Below are positions 4,959 through 6,875 of a DNA stretch of 6,875 nt, piece after piece. The position numbers were made by a program, and so were the translations under genes. This DNA is from Anaerolineae bacterium (GTDB taxonomy: Bacteria; Chloroflexota; Anaerolineae; JAADDB01). Positions within the stretch are counted from its first letter, which is position 1. Each line of letters opens with the position of its first letter. The stretch lies in assembly GCA_015489285.1 (NCBI GenBank), contig WGAA01000331.1, positions 1 to 6,875 of the forward strand, written 5' to 3'. Under the pieces are notes generated by a model. It saw nothing but the letters and a program-made list of their open reading frames with translations, was not told the DNA's origin and did not search any database.

Positions 4959-5732
4959 TCAGCGCAAAACCATGAGGAAGCGAATGCCCACGACGATGAG
5001 AATGGGCGCCACGAGCAAGCTGACGATGCGGTTGAGCTTCGGGGTCCAGTAGCGCCGCACGAACAGGGCGGTCAGGCTGATGGCGATGAACTCGTAGGCC
5101 CCCAAACTCAGTTCAAAGGGCGTGAAGAACTGGCCCACCGCGATCTGGGTGATGATGGCCGCCCAGGCCGCGGTGACCACTCCCAGAGCCCCCAACGCGT
5201 ACGCCCGTTTGGGATGATGGCCCAGCGCCCAGTTGTACACCGGCACGGTGAAGGGCTTGGCCCCCGCGGAAAGCAGCCCCGTGAGCACCCCACCGATGAA
5301 GGCCACCGGAGCCAGCCACGCGGGGTGGGCCGGGATCTCCCGTTCCGGCACGGGCTTGACGAAGAGCAGGCGCAACCCCACCAGGATGGCGTAAATCCCC
5401 AGCAACGCCAGCAGGTAGATGTCGGGCAAGGCGATACCCAGCAGGCGGCCCAACAGTCCCCCCACGCCGCTGGAGATGATGATCAGGGGCCAGTCCTCGC
5501 GCACGGATGTCAGCACGTCCGTCTGCTCCAGGGAGAGGAGCAGGGCGGCCACGCTCAGCACGACCAGGTTCACGGTTATCGCCTGGTGGATGGGGAGCCC
5601 CACCACGTTGACCAGCAAGATAACGAGAAAGAAGCGGTCCACCCAGGAGCGGATGGATGCGGTCACAGCCCCCACGATGACGCCGGAAATTAGCCCTTTG
5701 ATGAGCAGGATGACGACGGCCTGCACGGTCAT
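4959..5732 (-). CDS. TSUP-family (TauE/SafE) membrane permease
   Basis: A 257-residue integral membrane protein with about eight hydrophobic segments, in two halves joined by a hydrophilic stretch (KPVPEREIPAHPAW). The second half opens with APVAFIGGVLTGLLSAGAKPFTVPV, the glycine-rich helix and Pro motif of the TauE/SafE family. The matching motif in the first half (GLISGVIVGAVTAS) lacks the usual triple glycine. Family members export or take up sulfite, sulfoacetate, thiosulfate or other small organic/sulfur anions. Its position between an OsmC-type thiol protein and a glutaredoxin-like protein supports a sulfur-compound substrate, but this is inference. The ATG at 5732 overlaps the osmC stop as ATGA and has GGGGAGGA ten bases upstream. 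A longer in-frame start would run far into osmC and is rejected. Confidence 0.92.
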   Translation of the reverse strand: MTVQAVVILLIKGLISGVIVGAVTASIRSWVDRFFLVILLVNVVGLPIHQAITVNLVVLSVAALLLSLEQTDVLTSVREDWPLIIISSGVGGLLGRLLGIALPDIYLLALLGIYAILVGLRLLFVKPVPEREIPAHPAWLAPVAFIGGVLTGLLSAGAKPFTVPVYNWALGHHPKRAYALGALGVVTAAWAAIITQIAVGQFFTPFELSLGAYEFIAISLTALFVRRYWTPKLNRIVSLLVAPILIVVGIRFLMVLR

Positions 5733-6175
5733 GGTGCTCTGTCCTCCCCTTGGGTGTTGACCAGTTCGCCGTGAATCGGTACTCCGTTGAGCAGGGTGTT
5801 GTACACGGTCCCCCATTCTATAGCCAATTCATGCAATTTTTGCAATTTTTCTGCCGGGGCTGGACTGTCGATGTGCAGCCGATAGGTGACCTCGATGAGG
5901 GCCGGGGGCTTGTCCCGGCGCACTCCTTCGATGTCCACGCGCACCTCGCGCAGCAAAATGTGCATCTTCTGGGCCAGGCTGTTGATGTTCGTCAGCAGGC
6001 ATGCCCCTAAAGCGGCCAGCAATGTCTCCGCTGCGTTGAAACCCGCGCTGGGATCACCGCGCCGCACGCCCAGGTACATCGTGTGGCCGTGCGTTTCCGC
6101 CCGAGCGTACGCCTCTCCCTCGCGCACCAATGTGACGTGATAGGTACGGAGCTTGTTCTCAACGGGTTTGACCAT
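5729..6175 (-). CDS. OsmC/Ohr-family protein with a single cysteine
   Basis: A 148-residue protein of the OsmC superfamily, whose best-known members are cytoplasmic thiol peroxidases reducing organic hydroperoxides. The core motif GFNAAETLLAALGACLL spans residues 45-61, with Glu50 and Cys59 at the usual positions of the catalytic Glu and peroxidatic Cys. The C-terminal motif reads EWGTVYNTLLNGVPI (120-134), where classical members have CPV; Gly122 replaces the second (resolving) cysteine, and no other cysteine is present. It therefore either needs an external thiol for turnover or belongs to an OsmC subgroup with another role. The start at 6175 is set by AAGGAGGA about 6 bases upstream; an earlier in-frame ATG at 6217 lies before this site. 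It overlaps the next gene as ATGA. Confidence 0.92.
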   Translation of the reverse strand: MVKPVENKLRTYHVTLVREGEAYARAETHGHTMYLGVRRGDPSAGFNAAETLLAALGACLLTNINSLAQKMHILLREVRVDIEGVRRDKPPALIEVTYRLHIDSPAPAEKLQKLHELAIEWGTVYNTLLNGVPIHGELVNTQGEDRAP

Positions 6176-6293
6176 GGGTGTCCTCCTTGTGCCGTTTGGC
6201 ATAAAATGTCTCGACAAGAACGTGCGCCTTGTTTTTCGACCGACCTTACCGACCGTTCTCCGCCGGACGCTTCAGCGGAAGCGTTCCGCAGGT
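6176..6293 (-). other. Intergenic region between universal stress gene and osmC-like gene
   Basis: It holds a stem-loop (ACGCTTC-CGCT-GAAGCGT on the minus strand, 6267-6284) without a U run, so it is a weak candidate transcription end or processing site. Two direct copies of GGTCGGT, nine bases apart, lie at 6239-6254. A short A/T-rich stretch (CATTTTATG) lies about 35 bases before the osmC-like start. I cannot point to a convincing -35/-10 pair, so whether osmC has its own promoter is open. Confidence 0.45.
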
Positions 6294-6875
6294 TCAAGTC
6301 GATGACGGGAGCGTGGGAGCGCCCATCTTCTTCACATGTTCCTCGCGACCGGAAACGATGAGTACCGGACAGGGAGCGCAACGGCTCACGCCTTCAGGCA
6401 CATTGCCCAGGAGTTTCTCGCCGATGCCGCGGCTGCTGTGCGACCCCATGACAATGGCGTCGGCCTCCACATCCACGGCCGCCTTACATATCTCCTTCAC
6501 CACGTCCCCGCGGCGGATGAGAACGTCGGCCTGGAGCCCCTGGGCCCGCACGTCCTGCAAGAATTCATCCAGCCGCGTCCGTGCCTCCTCTTCGGTCATT
6601 TCGCCGGAGATGACGGTGATGAACGTCACCCGGTGATCGCCTCTCAGGGCCAGTTGTGCTGCCATGCGGGCCGCGGCTTGGGCGTAAGGCGAGAAGTCCA
6701 CGGCCACCAGGACACGGTGGGGCAATGTGCCCGGGTGGGGCGGCCGATGGGACACCACCATGACCGGACACGGCGCTTCCCGGATGACCTTCGCCGTGAC
6801 GCTGCCCAGCACCACGTCCCAGAAGTTGCGGCGGCTGTGGGATCCCATGACGATCAGGTCCGCACCGACCTCCTC
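6294..6875 (-). CDS. Universal stress protein, tandem UspA domains (5' end outside window)
   Basis: The 193 visible residues comprise the end of one Usp domain and a complete second one. The first ends with GADLIVMGSHSRRNFWDVVLGS and APCPVMVV. The second starts with HRVLVAVDFSPYA and ends with GSHSSRGIGEKLLGNV and APCPVLIV. The ATP-binding signature of UspA-type proteins is GxxG followed nine residues later by G-S/T. Here the second Gly is Ser in both domains (GSHS), and the second domain has GN in place of GS, so nucleotide binding may be altered. Tandem Usp proteins act in the cytoplasm in stress and starvation, with poorly defined partners. The frame is open to the right edge, so the true start lies outside. 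An ATG inside MGSHS is a conserved motif residue and not the start. Confidence 0.93.
   Translation of the reverse strand, partial: EEVGADLIVMGSHSRRNFWDVVLGSVTAKVIREAPCPVMVVSHRPPHPGTLPHRVLVAVDFSPYAQAAARMAAQLALRGDHRVTFITVISGEMTEEEARTRLDEFLQDVRAQGLQADVLIRRGDVVKEICKAAVDVEADAIVMGSHSSRGIGEKLLGNVPEGVSRCAPCPVLIVSGREEHVKKMGAPTLPSST

Noticed and set aside
4878..5693. Plus-strand open frame of 271 codons opposite the permease gene
   Set aside because: The Gln/His/Gly/Asp-rich product is the usual antisense mirror of a hydrophobic membrane protein; no domain is visible.
1..6875. CRISPR arrays, insertion sequences, tRNA or rRNA genes
   Set aside because: No regularly spaced repeats, terminal inverted repeats with a transposase, or structural RNA motifs were seen.

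Overview
The window is a GC-rich bacterial segment in which every supportable gene lies on the minus strand, so transcription runs from high to low coordinates. Strong GGAGG-type ribosome binding sites, 4-base ATGA/GTGA gene overlaps and the protein types suggest a free-living, possibly thermophilic, high-GC bacterium. Chloroflexota is my tentative guess and is not proven by the sequence.

Right-hand block (6875 to about 4586): a redox/sulfur stress cluster. It contains a tandem-domain universal stress protein cut by the window edge, a single-cysteine OsmC-family protein, a TSUP (TauE/SafE-type) membrane transporter overlapping osmC by ATGA, and a small monothiol (CxxS) glutaredoxin-like protein.

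Centre (4653 to 4297): the most interesting region. A near-consensus sigma-70-type promoter (TTGACA, 16-base spacer, TATGAT) sits inside the 3' end of the glutaredoxin gene. It is followed by a 56-codon leader ORF starting at GTG, in which 9 of 12 consecutive codons are Phe or Tyr. An 11-bp perfect inverted repeat flanks that codon run. Its distal arm can instead pair perfectly over 10 bp (plus 6 bp) with the 5' arm of a 14-bp intrinsic terminator. These are the mutually exclusive 1:2, 2:3 and 3:4 structures of a ribosome-mediated Phe/Tyr attenuator, placed directly before the Phe/Tyr biosynthetic operon.

Left-hand block (4296 to 1): the controlled operon. It encodes AroH-type chorismate mutase, prephenate dehydratase with an ACT domain, DAHP synthase with an N-terminal regulatory domain, an unrecognised 276-residue protein, prephenate dehydrogenase, and the start of a secreted protein or lipoprotein cut by the window edge. 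Together the enzymes cover entry into the shikimate pathway (DAHP synthase) and the branch from chorismate to phenylpyruvate and 4-hydroxyphenylpyruvate. The apparent regulation is layered: allosteric domains on DAHP synthase and prephenate dehydratase, plus transcription attenuation sensing charged tRNA-Phe and tRNA-Tyr.
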